Below, piece by piece: positions 7,528 through 15,059 of a DNA stretch of 37,750 nucleotides; within the stretch, counting starts at the first letter, position 1; the number at the start of each line of letters is the position of its first letter. The notes beneath the pieces were generated by a model. The model was not told the DNA's origin, searched no databases, and saw only the letters and a list, made by a program, of their open reading frames with translations. Origin of the DNA: an uncultured Erysipelotrichaceae bacterium. Lineage in GTDB: Bacteria; Bacillota_I; Bacilli_A; Erysipelotrichales; Erysipelotrichaceae. Location: contig CAKUWO010000009.1 of the NCBI GenBank assembly GCA_934699415.1, positions 1-37,750 of the forward strand. Direction: 5' to 3'. The position numbers and the translations under genes were made by a program.

Positions 7528-8001
7528 ATGATTAAAATTTTATATATTTGTCTTGGCAATATTTGTCGTAGTCCAATGGCTGAATATATTACTAAAGATC
7601 TTTTAAATAAAGCTCAGCTTTCATCATCTTTTGAAGTTGCATCAGCTGCTACCAGCTCTTGGGAAATAGGCAATCCCGTATATCCTCCCGCAAGAGAAAA
7701 ATTAAAGGAACATGGTATCGATTGTACTGGTAAAAAAGCACGTCAATTAACAATTGATGATTATGACTATTATAATTATTTAGTAGTTATGGATGAAAGT
7801 AATCTTAAAGATGTAATAAGATTAACTAATAACGATCCACAAGATAAAGTATCATTACTTCTATCACATATTGGTCAAAATAGAGCTGTTAAAGACCCTT
7901 GGTATACTGGTGATTTTGAAGCAACATGGAATGATATTTTAATGGGATGTGAAGCTTTAATTGATGAATTAAAAGCTAAGCATCATATAAATGAAGCCTA
8001 A
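7528..8001 (+). CDS. Low-molecular-weight protein tyrosine phosphatase
   Basis: A 157-residue LMW-PTP (arsenate-reductase-like fold) that removes phosphate from phosphotyrosine. The P-loop C(X)5R is CLGNICRS with nucleophile C8 and R14, and the general acid is D123 in KDPWY. Length and motif order are typical and the protein looks complete. It is the only clear plus-strand gene, read divergently from the LytTR regulator. The start follows AAAAAGGAG. It ends in a hairpin terminator that contains its own stop codon. No tyrosine kinase or capsule gene is nearby, so the substrate is unknown. Bacterial relatives act on tyrosine-kinase autophosphorylation or stress proteins. Confidence 0.93.
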   Translation: MIKILYICLGNICRSPMAEYITKDLLNKAQLSSSFEVASAATSSWEIGNPVYPPAREKLKEHGIDCTGKKARQLTIDDYDYYNYLVVMDESNLKDVIRLTNNDPQDKVSLLLSHIGQNRAVKDPWYTGDFEATWNDILMGCEALIDELKAKHHINEA

Positions 8002-8025
8002 AGAAATACTCTTTAGGCTTTTATT
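7994..8025. terminator. Bidirectional terminator between convergent genes
   Basis: Ten-base arms AAGCCTAAAG (7994-8003) and CTTTAGGCTT (8011-8020) enclose a 7-nt loop, followed by TTATTT on the plus strand. It sits between the converging phosphatase and ClbS-like genes and can serve both; the phosphatase stop codon lies in the left arm. Confidence 0.85.
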
Positions 8026-8545
8026 TAAGATTTAATATCTTTTTCCATTTTCTAATCTTTGTCCTAAAAGTGGTAAACGGTGCAACAGTATTAATATGAA
8101 TAAATTTATAAACTTCCCAAGTAACAGTTTTAGTAGCTTCATCAGCCCACTTACGCATATGAGGTTTAAATAATTCTTCTTCACTCATTTCATCAATCAT
8201 TAAGTCAATAGCTTCAATATTTTCTTTTAACTTACTTTTTAATTCTGCTAATGATAGGTAAGCATAAGTATCGTTAAACCATTTATATAAATCGGTAAGC
8301 TGATTCCATTTGAATAAATCTGATGGCGTCTTAACTATTAGACCTGCTCTTTCATCTTTTTCCCATTTTAAAAGCAAGCTTGTCCAACCAAGTTGATATG
8401 CAAGATTTTCAGATGGCGTACGATCTACTTCATCTATTCTTTTATCTTTTAAAGATTCAGGAATATTATCAAATTCAATAATATATTTATTAAAGCTATT
8501 ATTGATTTCATTCTTCAATTCTTCTGCATTAACATATGTTTTCAT
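8021..8545 (-). CDS. ClbS/DfsB-family four-helix bundle protein
   Basis: A 174-residue soluble helical protein of the ClbS/DfsB (DUF1706, DinB-like) family. Recognisable stretches are PSENLAYQLGWTSLLLKWE (about 45-63) and WEVYKFIHINTVAPFTTFRTKIRKWKK (near the C-terminus). ClbS in colibactin producers is a self-resistance enzyme that opens the cyclopropane warhead; DfsB is a related protein. Most family members in gut bacteria have no known substrate. The start is placed at the ATG at 8545, 7 nt after an AGAGG site, rather than at an in-frame TTG at 8551. It converges on the phosphatase. No biosynthetic cluster is nearby, so resistance to an external metabolite is only a guess. Confidence 0.8.
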   Translation of the reverse strand: MKTYVNAEELKNEINNSFNKYIIEFDNIPESLKDKRIDEVDRTPSENLAYQLGWTSLLLKWEKDERAGLIVKTPSDLFKWNQLTDLYKWFNDTYAYLSLAELKSKLKENIEAIDLMIDEMSEEELFKPHMRKWADEATKTVTWEVYKFIHINTVAPFTTFRTKIRKWKKILNLK

Positions 8546-8551
8546 TATCAA

Positions 8552-8926
8552 GCCTCTATAAGCCTTAGCATTACTTATAAGATAACACCAATATCATCTA
8601 TTTCATACATTGTAGCTGATATATTTATTATTAACTTACAACCCTTTAGGAAGATACAAGGCCTATTTTCAAGATATACCAATAATGTTAATCGGATTAC
8701 TAAACGAGCAAATTCTATTGAAGTAATCTATAGCGATGATATAAAAAGTATAAAAATCAGATTGAACATTTGTCTAGAGAAATATGGCATATTCATTCTC
8801 TGTTATTAGATAGAACTAATACAAAATAGCACATATAAAAGTGTATATAAAAAAGAATACCCTGATTATCTGCAAACCAGTTAAGAGAAATGGACGTGGC
8901 AAGAAGAAAAAGTAATGCTATCAAAA
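8552..8926. other. AT-rich gap with possible gene remnant
   Basis: No intact gene is visible. On the plus strand one frame stays open from about 8546 to the TAG at 8808-8810 but has no start codon near its head. A neighbouring frame continues protein-like (QIEHLSREIWHIHSLLLDRTN) up to a TAG at 8827, and a third piece follows. This looks like an unrecognised gene broken by frameshifts, but it could also be chance. The AT-rich composition is native-like, so the foreign island begins at about 8.9 kb. Confidence 0.35.
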
Positions 8927-10327
8927 CTATTGACTAGTAAAGCTTATCTCAACCTTGGCTCCACTAGTCTCATTGGAATTAGCAAGAACAATCTTTCCTC
9001 CGTGCTCCTCAGCTACTTTTTTCGCAAAGTACAATCCTATGCCATAATGAGAGCCGCCAGTTCTGCTAGAATCATCCATGAAAAATTGCTCTGTGCCATG
9101 GGCAAGCCCTTCGGGCGTAAAGCCACTTCCGGAATCCTCAACGGTAAAGGCAAGTTCTCCATCACTGTAAGTAACTGTAATATTTATCACACTGCCCCTT
9201 GGCGTGTGCTCAGCAGCATTTCTCACAACATTCATGACAGCCCTGACAACATGATCGTACACGACGCTTATAACAGAGTCGCTATTTTCACTTTCCAATT
9301 CTTCTTTCCAGTTAATCTGATGCTGATAAACTTCCGATAGCCCCAAGGTCTGCTTTTTGATATCAGTCAGAATATCATAGACATTCACGTTAACAGGCGC
9401 CTGTAAAATCCCCTCTTGAGACTTCGTAACTTCTATGAGAGTCTGTACATAATTCTGAATCTGAAGTACGCTTCCTGAAATATAGTCCGCATAATTCTTC
9501 TGTTCATCCGTAAGCTCTGTCTCTAATAAAAGCTCGGAATTGCCACGTACCACCGTAAGAGGCGTCTTGATGTCATGGGCAAGCGCTGACATCTGCCTGT
9601 TCTTTTCCTGCTCGGTCTCCCACTGCTTCTGAAGTGAAGTCTTAAGTGCATATCGCATATCATCAAGTGCCACCAAACATTCATCAATCTCACGAACACC
9701 TGAATAATTGATTTCAAAATCTAAATTTCTGTCGCCAATCTGCACTAAAGCCCCCCTCATGGGAGCCATCTTCTTTCTGATTCTATATCCAAATCTCTTT
9801 GCAAAAATCTGAATAATTCCGATACAGCAGAAAAGAACGAACAACATCAAAAGTATTTCCGGGTTTGGCATATGTTCATTCATCCACAAAGATTTATACT
9901 GAGGCTTAAGTCTATATTGCAAGACAACATATTCATCCGTCCGGGGAATAACTTTATAATATTTGCTATCGCTATAATTCTTATTTGCTAATACCTTCCG
10001 TGCTGTTTCCACATCCTTTTCGCCAAGATTGCCAGAGATTACTTCCCCATCCTCTGAAAAAACAACATAATGACATACATCAGGAATTATATCCTCTGTC
10101 ACTTCGTTTGCTGTTTCAATCTGTTCAAAGACTTCATTTATTCTATATTCCACGTAGTTAGCCGGGTATATAGCACCAATATTGATAAGCACGCCAAAAG
10201 CAAAATAAGAAATGATAACCCATATAACAAGTGCAAATCCCATTAAAAAAATATAGGCCTCAAACATACTTTCAAGACCCAGCGTACCTCTCTTGTTTTT
10301 TTTATTCTTACTCTTTACTCTTCCCAT
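8927..10327 (-). CDS. Membrane sensor histidine kinase of the lantibiotic-immunity type (LanK/VanS-like)
   Basis: A 466-residue kinase. Membrane helices lie at about 24-50 and 156-176 and flank an extracytoplasmic sensor of about 105 residues. A HAMP-like linker follows, then HisKA with H251 (LAHDIKTPLTVVRGNSELL) and a HATPase with an N-box (NVVRNAAEH) and G-boxes (DSGSGF; GGSHYGIGLYFAKK). Kinases of this type sit beside LanFEG transporters and respond to bacteriocins. The reading frame is intact, although its cognate regulator upstream is interrupted. Its ATG overlaps the far end of the regulator frame by 13 nt, as in an original coupled pair. Base composition is foreign to the flanks. Confidence 0.9.
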   Translation of the reverse strand: MGRVKSKNKKNKRGTLGLESMFEAYIFLMGFALVIWVIISYFAFGVLINIGAIYPANYVEYRINEVFEQIETANEVTEDIIPDVCHYVVFSEDGEVISGNLGEKDVETARKVLANKNYSDSKYYKVIPRTDEYVVLQYRLKPQYKSLWMNEHMPNPEILLMLFVLFCCIGIIQIFAKRFGYRIRKKMAPMRGALVQIGDRNLDFEINYSGVREIDECLVALDDMRYALKTSLQKQWETEQEKNRQMSALAHDIKTPLTVVRGNSELLLETELTDEQKNYADYISGSVLQIQNYVQTLIEVTKSQEGILQAPVNVNVYDILTDIKKQTLGLSEVYQHQINWKEELESENSDSVISVVYDHVVRAVMNVVRNAAEHTPRGSVINITVTYSDGELAFTVEDSGSGFTPEGLAHGTEQFFMDDSSRTGGSHYGIGLYFAKKVAEEHGGKIVLANSNETSGAKVEISFTSQ

Positions 10328-10977
10328 TTATATCCAATCCCCCAAACTGTCTTAATCGGCATATACTTGAAGCTTGAAAGCTTTGTTCTAATATTTTTGA
10401 TATGTGTAATGATTGTGCTATCGCTACTTTCACTGTCGTAACCTAACACCTTTTCCAATATCTGTTCCTTTGAAAAAATCTGTCCGCGGTTCTTTGCTAA
10501 AAACTCTCATATGTCATACTCTGCCTTTGTAAGACTTATTTCCTTTTCATCAATCATCATCTTTCGTGCTTCAAGCATAAAGCATATTCTGCCAAGAGCA
10601 AGTCTTGCCACATGTTCACGTTTTTCTCTTCGAAGGTGTGCTCCAATCCTTGCACGAAGTTCCATTACTCCGAAGGGCTTACAGATATAATCATCTGCAC
10701 CAAGGGCAAGTCCATTTACAAGACTTCCCTCATCCGTCTTTGCAGTGATAAATAAAATCGGACAATCAACCACATTTCTTATCTTCGAGCAAAGCTCAAA
10801 ACCGTCAATTCCAGGCATCATCACGTCCAGTAATATTAGGTCGAAGCGCGAGAGCTTATCCATTTCAATTTTCGTAGGTTCATCAATTTTTGTAACGGTG
10901 TGAGAGTCTTTAACAAGAATACTCTCAATCATGTTTAAAATGGCTTTTTCGTCGTCAACCACAAGTATGTTTGCCAT
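10315..10977 (-). pseudogene. OmpR-type response regulator interrupted by an in-frame TGA
   Basis: The frame encodes a complete OmpR/LanR regulator of 220 codons, but codon 157 is TGA (10507-10509). Upstream of the stop is a full receiver: D8/D9, phosphoacceptor D51 (LLDVMMPGIDG), K100 (CKPFG) and the start of the effector domain (ISLTKAEYDI). The same frame continues after the stop with EFLAKNRGQIFSKEQILEKV and ends in WGIGYKWEE, TAA at 10315-10317, a typical winged helix. Relatives often carry a cysteine at the interrupted position, so one TGT/TGC to TGA change would explain it. The truncated 156-residue product cannot bind DNA in the normal way. Sequencing error is the main alternative. 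Confidence 0.85.
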
Positions 10978-11017
10978 ATTCTTTTTTCATTCTCTATTTC
11001 ATTATATTTGAAGCTGA

Positions 11018-11761
11018 TTATTCAGATATTTTACTACCCTCATAGTTTGTAGCAAAAGCAAAATATCCTGCAAAGCATACAGCAACAACTACCAGGTAAA
11101 TCGGTAAATGCAACTTTATTTCAGAAAGTGCTCCCCTATCCGCAAGCTCGTATGCAAGGAATATTTCAGGAATTCTGGCTGTCCATGAAAGTGGTACAAT
11201 CTTCCAGACATACATTCCAATATCAGTAAGGAAAAGTGCACTGATAAGTCCCGAAATCAAACCTGCACCTATTGCAAAAGCTTTTCCAAAAACAAATGCA
11301 AAAATCTCAAATATCAGATAAAGTGGGATTGCGGAAAGCCACATCACAAGGACTGTTCTAACAAAAAGCCCCATTGAAGCGATACTATGTCCATGTATCA
11401 TGTTAAAGCCAAATCCGAATATAACCGCCGTAAACAACAAGGCAAAAAGACCAAACACAAGTAATGTCACTACCTTAGAAAAGAGCGCTGCTGTCTTACT
11501 TCTTAAAGTAAGAAGATTTTGGAATGCCCCGGCATTTTGCTCCTGCTCCATTGTACTAGCAGTAAATATTCCAATCAATACAGGAAATGCAGATCCAAGA
11601 GTCTCATAAAAAGCAGTTATCTTATCTGTTTCATTCCATCCGGAAATCGCATAATAAGCAAGAAACACTGCACTTACCACAATCGGGATTATAATATGAG
11701 CAATTATTACGGAACTTCTTTTCATCTTATAAAAATCTGCGCGAAGACATCTGGTAAACAT
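11018..11761 (-). CDS. Lantibiotic-immunity ABC permease, MutG/LanG type
   Basis: A 247-residue membrane protein with about six hydrophobic segments. It follows the opening typical of these permeases (MFTRCLRADFYKMKRSSVII), and a TMEQEQNAGAFQNLL motif lies near residues 69-83. It is the second permease of the three-gene set and starts 2 nt after the stop of the preceding permease, so the two are coupled. LanFEG complexes move lantibiotics from the membrane to the outside and protect the cell. There is no structural peptide or modification gene alongside, so the set probably gives resistance against foreign bacteriocins. Composition matches the island, not the host. Confidence 0.85.
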   Translation of the reverse strand: MFTRCLRADFYKMKRSSVIIAHIIIPIVVSAVFLAYYAISGWNETDKITAFYETLGSAFPVLIGIFTASTMEQEQNAGAFQNLLTLRSKTAALFSKVVTLLVFGLFALLFTAVIFGFGFNMIHGHSIASMGLFVRTVLVMWLSAIPLYLIFEIFAFVFGKAFAIGAGLISGLISALFLTDIGMYVWKIVPLSWTARIPEIFLAYELADRGALSEIKLHLPIYLVVVAVCFAGYFAFATNYEGSKISE

Positions 11762-11763
11762 TA

Positions 11764-12495
11764 TTATTTCGCCTCTCTTTTTTCAAACCAGTTAAGGTAT
11801 AGATAAGTTAAAAGCATAAAATGGGCGAGTGCAATGAGAATTCCAGGAAGAATTACGAAGGAACTAAGAAGTGGTTCCCCTGCCTGCGCTCTCAATCCAT
11901 TTGGAAGTACATGCAAAAGCGGCGTAACAACTCTCATGGATATCGCAGAGACCAGTATAAACCATTTTTCTGAAGGTGCTACGATAATTCCAAGCACAGT
12001 TATAAAAAGACAAACCATAAGTTCTACTACCATTCCAAATTTTTCACTTAAGAATAAGAACAGTGGTATCTGCCAAAGCTCTGTGATAGTTAGAACGACA
12101 ACCGTTATAGCTGCTCCAATTACAGGAATACTTGTTGTTAAAATAGCTCCCCCCACGGTAGCTCCTGCAAAAAGTACTACATTTGATACAAGAACAAGGA
12201 TTCCAAGATAAGCAATTTTCCCAAGCATCAGTTTTCTTTGTTCCATTGGAAGAGTCTTGATGTTGTAGTATCCGTTTTTCTTTTCTCTAATTACAGAAAG
12301 GTAGCTTACGATAGCAATCATACCAGGAAGAAGAAGTACATACCACCAGTTCCATGCGCTCTCTGCGTAGGCATTGGTCATTCCTAACGTAAGCACAAAT
12401 GCCATTACAAGTGTAATTATTGGAAATACAACTATGAGTTTACTACTCATAGTTCTCTTTGATTTTAAAAATTCCGCTCTTATTATATTAGTCAT
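11764..12495 (-). CDS. Lantibiotic-immunity ABC permease, MutE/EpiE/LanE type
   Basis: A 243-residue membrane protein with about six helices. The start MTNIIRAEFLKSKRTMSSKLIVVFPIIT and the SAWNWWYVLLLPGMIAIVSYL segment with the following IREKKNGYYNIKTLP are characteristic of the MutE/EpiE permease family. It lies between the ATPase gene (50-nt gap) and the second permease gene (2-nt gap). A GAAAGGACT ribosome binding site precedes the start. It should form the channel with the MutG-type subunit, energised by the upstream ATPase. The frame is intact. Confidence 0.87.
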   Translation of the reverse strand: MTNIIRAEFLKSKRTMSSKLIVVFPIITLVMAFVLTLGMTNAYAESAWNWWYVLLLPGMIAIVSYLSVIREKKNGYYNIKTLPMEQRKLMLGKIAYLGILVLVSNVVLFAGATVGGAILTTSIPVIGAAITVVVLTITELWQIPLFLFLSEKFGMVVELMVCLFITVLGIIVAPSEKWFILVSAISMRVVTPLLHVLPNGLRAQAGEPLLSSFVILPGILIALAHFMLLTYLYLNWFEKREAK

Positions 12496-12545
12496 TGCTT
12501 TAGTCCTTTCATCTAATCTCTAAGATGGTTAGTAATTTACGTTCT

Positions 12546-13256
12546 TTATTCGATATTCTGAAGCTTACGATTTTTCTTAACAACATCCATAAAGAGCTCT
12601 TCAAGATTCTGTCCCGGAAGAAGCTTACCTTCATATCCAAGTACTCCGTCTGAGATTATTCCGATATAATCAGCACACATCTGAACCTCTGAAAGAATAT
12701 GGCTTGACAAAATCACGGTCATTCCCTGCTCAGGGAAGGTTTTTATAAGTTCTCTAAGCTCTTCAATTCCGATTGGGTCAAGTCCGTTTGTAGGCTCATC
12801 CAGAATAAGGAGATTGGGATTTGCAAGAAGTGCAAGTGCGATTCCAAGTCTTTGCTTCATTCCCAGCGAAAACTGACCAGCCTTCTTTTTTCCTGTATTT
12901 GTAAGTGAAACTGTTTTTAAAACTTCATCGATTCGGCTCTTTGCCACTCCAAGAAGAATAGCTCTTACTTCAAGATTCTCTCTTGCTGTAAGATTTTCAT
13001 AGATTGGAGGATTTTCGATGAGTGCTCCAATCTCTTCAAGAATTGCTCTGCTCCATGGCTTTCCGTCATAGATTATCTCACCATCTGTAGGCTTCATGAT
13101 TCCGGTTATCATCTTTAGTGTTGTCGACTTTCCTGCTCCGTTTGGTCCAAGGAGGCCGTATACACAACCCTTTGGTATATTCAGCGATACTTTATTTACC
13201 GCCTTCTGATCTTTGAATGTCTTACAAAGTTCGTTAGTTTTAAGCATCATTTCCAT
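12546..13256 (-). CDS. Lantibiotic-immunity ABC ATPase, LanF/BcrA type
   Basis: A 236-residue ATPase. Walker A GPNGAGKST is at about 37-45, the signature region FSLGMKQR at 129-136, Walker B LLILDEP at 149-155, and SSH further on. The Q-loop glutamine is replaced by glutamate (E81 in GALIENPPIYENLTA), the E-loop reported as typical of LanF proteins. It is the first gene of the island operon, ahead of two permeases and the two-component genes. The start ATG at 13256 follows AAAGGAAAGGG; an ATG at 13250 is an alternative. LanF-type ATPases power removal of bacteriocin from the membrane. The protein is intact. Confidence 0.9.
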   Translation of the reverse strand: MEMMLKTNELCKTFKDQKAVNKVSLNIPKGCVYGLLGPNGAGKSTTLKMITGIMKPTDGEIIYDGKPWSRAILEEIGALIENPPIYENLTARENLEVRAILLGVAKSRIDEVLKTVSLTNTGKKKAGQFSLGMKQRLGIALALLANPNLLILDEPTNGLDPIGIEELRELIKTFPEQGMTVILSSHILSEVQMCADYIGIISDGVLGYEGKLLPGQNLEELFMDVVKKNRKLQNIE

Positions 13257-13400
13257 TATTTTTCCCTTTCCTTTACCTATATATAAATTTGTTTTTTTAT
13301 TTTGCTACCATAGATATTTTTCAATCTGAAAACAGATTACAAAGAAAAAATAAAGATTTGATGAAGATTATTAGAAAAGCTTTCCTATGTCCATAAATAA
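13257..13400 (-). promoter_or_regulatory. Leader and promoter region of the immunity operon
   Basis: On the minus strand a possible promoter reads TTGTAA, 17 nt, AAATAT. Within the spacer lies a perfect inverted repeat, AATCTG-TTTT-CAGATT (13323-13338 on the plus strand). The repeat could be an operator. No other gene is seen in this stretch. Confidence 0.4.
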
Positions 13401-13411
13401 TTTGTCGCAAA

Positions 13412-13448
13412 AAATTAGAGGCACTCTATAAAAGAATGCCTCTTTTTA
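13412..13448. terminator. Hairpin terminator between the rlmD tail remnant and the immunity operon
   Basis: Arms AGAGGCA (13417-13423) and TGCCTCT (13437-13443) have T-rich runs on both sides, TTTTTAT on plus and AATTTTTT on minus. It lies 5 bp after the stop codon of the foreign rlmD tail. It was probably the donor rlmD terminator. Confidence 0.75.
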
Positions 13449-13724
13449 TCATATCATTTTAAAATACTTAAGTGCTTCTGTGATAGCTTTCTCCTTTTCC
13501 GGAGTTGTACCCGGTCGTCTACTATTCTCTGATTTTGGCCTATTGTAATTCTCTCTTTCTATAATTCCATACTTCTGTTTCACCTGGGTAATTTTCAGGT
13601 TTGTTACATGGAATCCGTAGTGCTCCTGCACCCATTCCTCGTTTTCTTTGTATGTAGCCTTCGTCTCAGCACTTGTCGCATCAATCTCACCCAGATTAAT
13701 CTCAATCTCGATATGATCATCCGG
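13449..13724 (-). pseudogene. Foreign RlmD C-terminal tail, out of frame with rlmD
   Basis: The minus-strand frame from 13724 encodes a 91-residue peptide with no suitable start, including EIEINLGEIDATSAETKATY, GFHVTNLKITQVKQKYGIIERENY and a C-terminus ALKYFKMI. I recall this tail at the C-terminus of RumA/RlmD proteins of Lachnospiraceae and other clostridia. It would join rlmD in frame (..LLSRQK-PDDHIEIE..) if the A6 run at 13725-13730 had one A fewer; as it stands, rlmD terminates at 13717. An internal ATG at 13631 exists but has no ribosome binding site. It is therefore a frameshifted remnant from the island donor. Confidence 0.75.
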
Positions 13725-15024
13725 TTTTTTGTCGGGACAGAAGAGTTACGGTCTCTACATGAGCTGTGTTTGGAAACATATCAACCGGTTGACATTCAAC
13801 AAGCTCATAATTCTTAGCTAAATCAAGTACATCTCTAGCTTGTGTTGAAGGATTACATGAGATATAAACAATCTTTTTAATATCACTATTATTTAAAGCA
13901 TCTCTAACCTCTTGTGATAATCCTTTACGAGGAGGATCTACAAATACAATATCTTTGCCTTTTAATAGCTTGTCAATACCTTCTTTAGCATCTTGGCAAT
14001 AGAAAGATACATTCTCAATACCATTAGCTATAGCATTCTTTTTAGCATCTTTAATAGCTTCTTCAACTATTTCAACACCTACAACTTCTTTTGCGTATTT
14101 TGCTAAACAAAGAGTAATAGTACCAATACCACAATATAAATCTAAGATTATATCATTGGAATTAATCTTAGCCATTGTTGCAGCGGTGTTATATAACTTT
14201 TCGGCTTGTGCTACATCTATTTGGTAGAAAGACTTTAATGATATTTCAAATTCTAAGCCACATAAAGTATCTTTAATCTTCTCTTTGCCATAAAGTAATA
14301 CTGTTTTATCTCCTAAGATTACATTGTCATTACGACTATTAATATTCATTAAAATCGATACTACTTCAGGATATTTCTTAACAAGAGCATTATTTAAATC
14401 AATTAATTTATCTTTAATATTATCTTTTGTAACATAAGCAATCATTATTTCTTTAGAATGATAGCCTTCTTTAATAACTAGATGTCTAAAATGTTGATCT
14501 AAGCCTAAACTAATTAATTGTTGTTTAAGATAACTTATAATTTCATTTACTTTAAAAGATTGTAAAAGACAACGATTACATTCCACAATATCATTAGAAT
14601 GTTTACGATAATAGCCAAATTTTTGATCATTAATTGGTATTTGTACTTTATCACGATAATAATAAATATCATCTGCTCCTAAAGTATCTTTGACATTAAC
14701 ATTCATATGAGCAATTGATTCAAAGACATTAATAACACTCTTTTTCTTGAATTCTAATTGTCCTTTATAGTTCATATGTTGCAAATCACAAGAGCCACAT
14801 TTATTAGCTACAGGACACTTAGGAGTAATACGATATGGACTAGCTTCGATAATTTCATCAATGATGGCATAGCCATAATTCTTCTTCTTCGATATGACTT
14901 TAACTTTAGCTACTTCATCAATAATCATTCCTTTAACAAAGAGAATATAACCATCATCTTTTGCAATACCATATCCCTCATTTGTCATATCAATGCATTT
15001 AACTTCTCTAATAATATCTTTCAT
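13717..15024 (-). CDS. rlmD: 23S rRNA (uracil-C5)-methyltransferase RlmD/RumA, chimeric 3' end
   Basis: A 435-residue class I methyltransferase that makes m5U in 23S rRNA. A TRAM domain covers about 1-60. Iron-sulfur ligands are C70, C76, C79 and probably C152. The SAM site is DLYCGIGT (about 295-302), followed by VDPPRKG (362-368), nucleophile C390 in YISCNP and E424 in HVETV. The core is host-like, but from about the HVETV codons (13747-13761) the sequence is foreign, and the protein ends in RQKTG because an A6 run shifts the donor tail out of frame. All catalytic parts are kept. The ATG sits 9 nt after a terminator hairpin and has no Shine-Dalgarno, so translation may be weak or need a read-through transcript. 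Confidence 0.92.
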   Translation of the reverse strand: MKDIIREVKCIDMTNEGYGIAKDDGYILFVKGMIIDEVAKVKVISKKKNYGYAIIDEIIEASPYRITPKCPVANKCGSCDLQHMNYKGQLEFKKKSVINVFESIAHMNVNVKDTLGADDIYYYRDKVQIPINDQKFGYYRKHSNDIVECNRCLLQSFKVNEIISYLKQQLISLGLDQHFRHLVIKEGYHSKEIMIAYVTKDNIKDKLIDLNNALVKKYPEVVSILMNINSRNDNVILGDKTVLLYGKEKIKDTLCGLEFEISLKSFYQIDVAQAEKLYNTAATMAKINSNDIILDLYCGIGTITLCLAKYAKEVVGVEIVEEAIKDAKKNAIANGIENVSFYCQDAKEGIDKLLKGKDIVFVDPPRKGLSQEVRDALNNSDIKKIVYISCNPSTQARDVLDLAKNYELVECQPVDMFPNTAHVETVTLLSRQKTG

Positions 15025-15033
15025 AAAATAGTA

Positions 15034-15059
15034 AAAAAGCTTCTTTATAGAAGCTTTTT
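15034..15059 (-). terminator. Terminator between the membrane protein gene and rlmD
   Basis: Perfect 11-bp arms AAAAAGCTTCT and AGAAGCTTTTT with a 4-nt loop; the minus strand continues TACTATTTT. It overlaps the stop codon of the preceding gene and lies against the rlmD start, so rlmD must rely on read-through or a promoter inside this element. Confidence 0.75.

Larger units (their letters stand above)
8927..13757 (-). mobile_element. Horizontally acquired lantibiotic-immunity island joined at rlmD
   Basis: From about 8.93 to 13.75 kb the codon use shifts from very AT-rich to clearly more G+C in third positions (judged by eye), then returns inside the final codons of rlmD. The segment holds a LanFEG-type transporter, its two-component system and a foreign rlmD C-terminal tail of the kind seen in Lachnospiraceae. 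The 3' end of rumA/rlmD is a known insertion site of integrative elements in Firmicutes. No integrase, transposase or clear direct repeat was found, so it may be the residue of an element or a product of recombination between rlmD genes. Confidence 0.65.

Noticed and set aside
8880..8930. Direct repeat of the rlmD junction at the left island border
   Set aside because: No copy of the CATGTAGAGACCGTA region was found near 8.9 kb, so a clean site-specific insertion with att duplication is not supported.
8915..9340. 141-residue plus-strand reading frame
   Set aside because: It lies antisense to the intact histidine kinase gene, with no ribosome binding site or family motif.
10315..10977. UGA read as tryptophan or selenocysteine in the regulator
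   Set aside because: UGA is used as a real stop at several tight gene overlaps, and no SECIS-like structure was recognised after the codon. A nonsense mutation is simpler.
11400..12211. Several plus-strand frames across the permease genes
   Set aside because: They are antisense shadows of the two LanG/LanE-type permeases, with low-complexity composition and no start signals.
13449..13631. Independent 60-residue gene
   Set aside because: Its sequence is the end of an RlmD tail that extends upstream past the ATG to the A6 run, so it is a remnant and not a separate gene.
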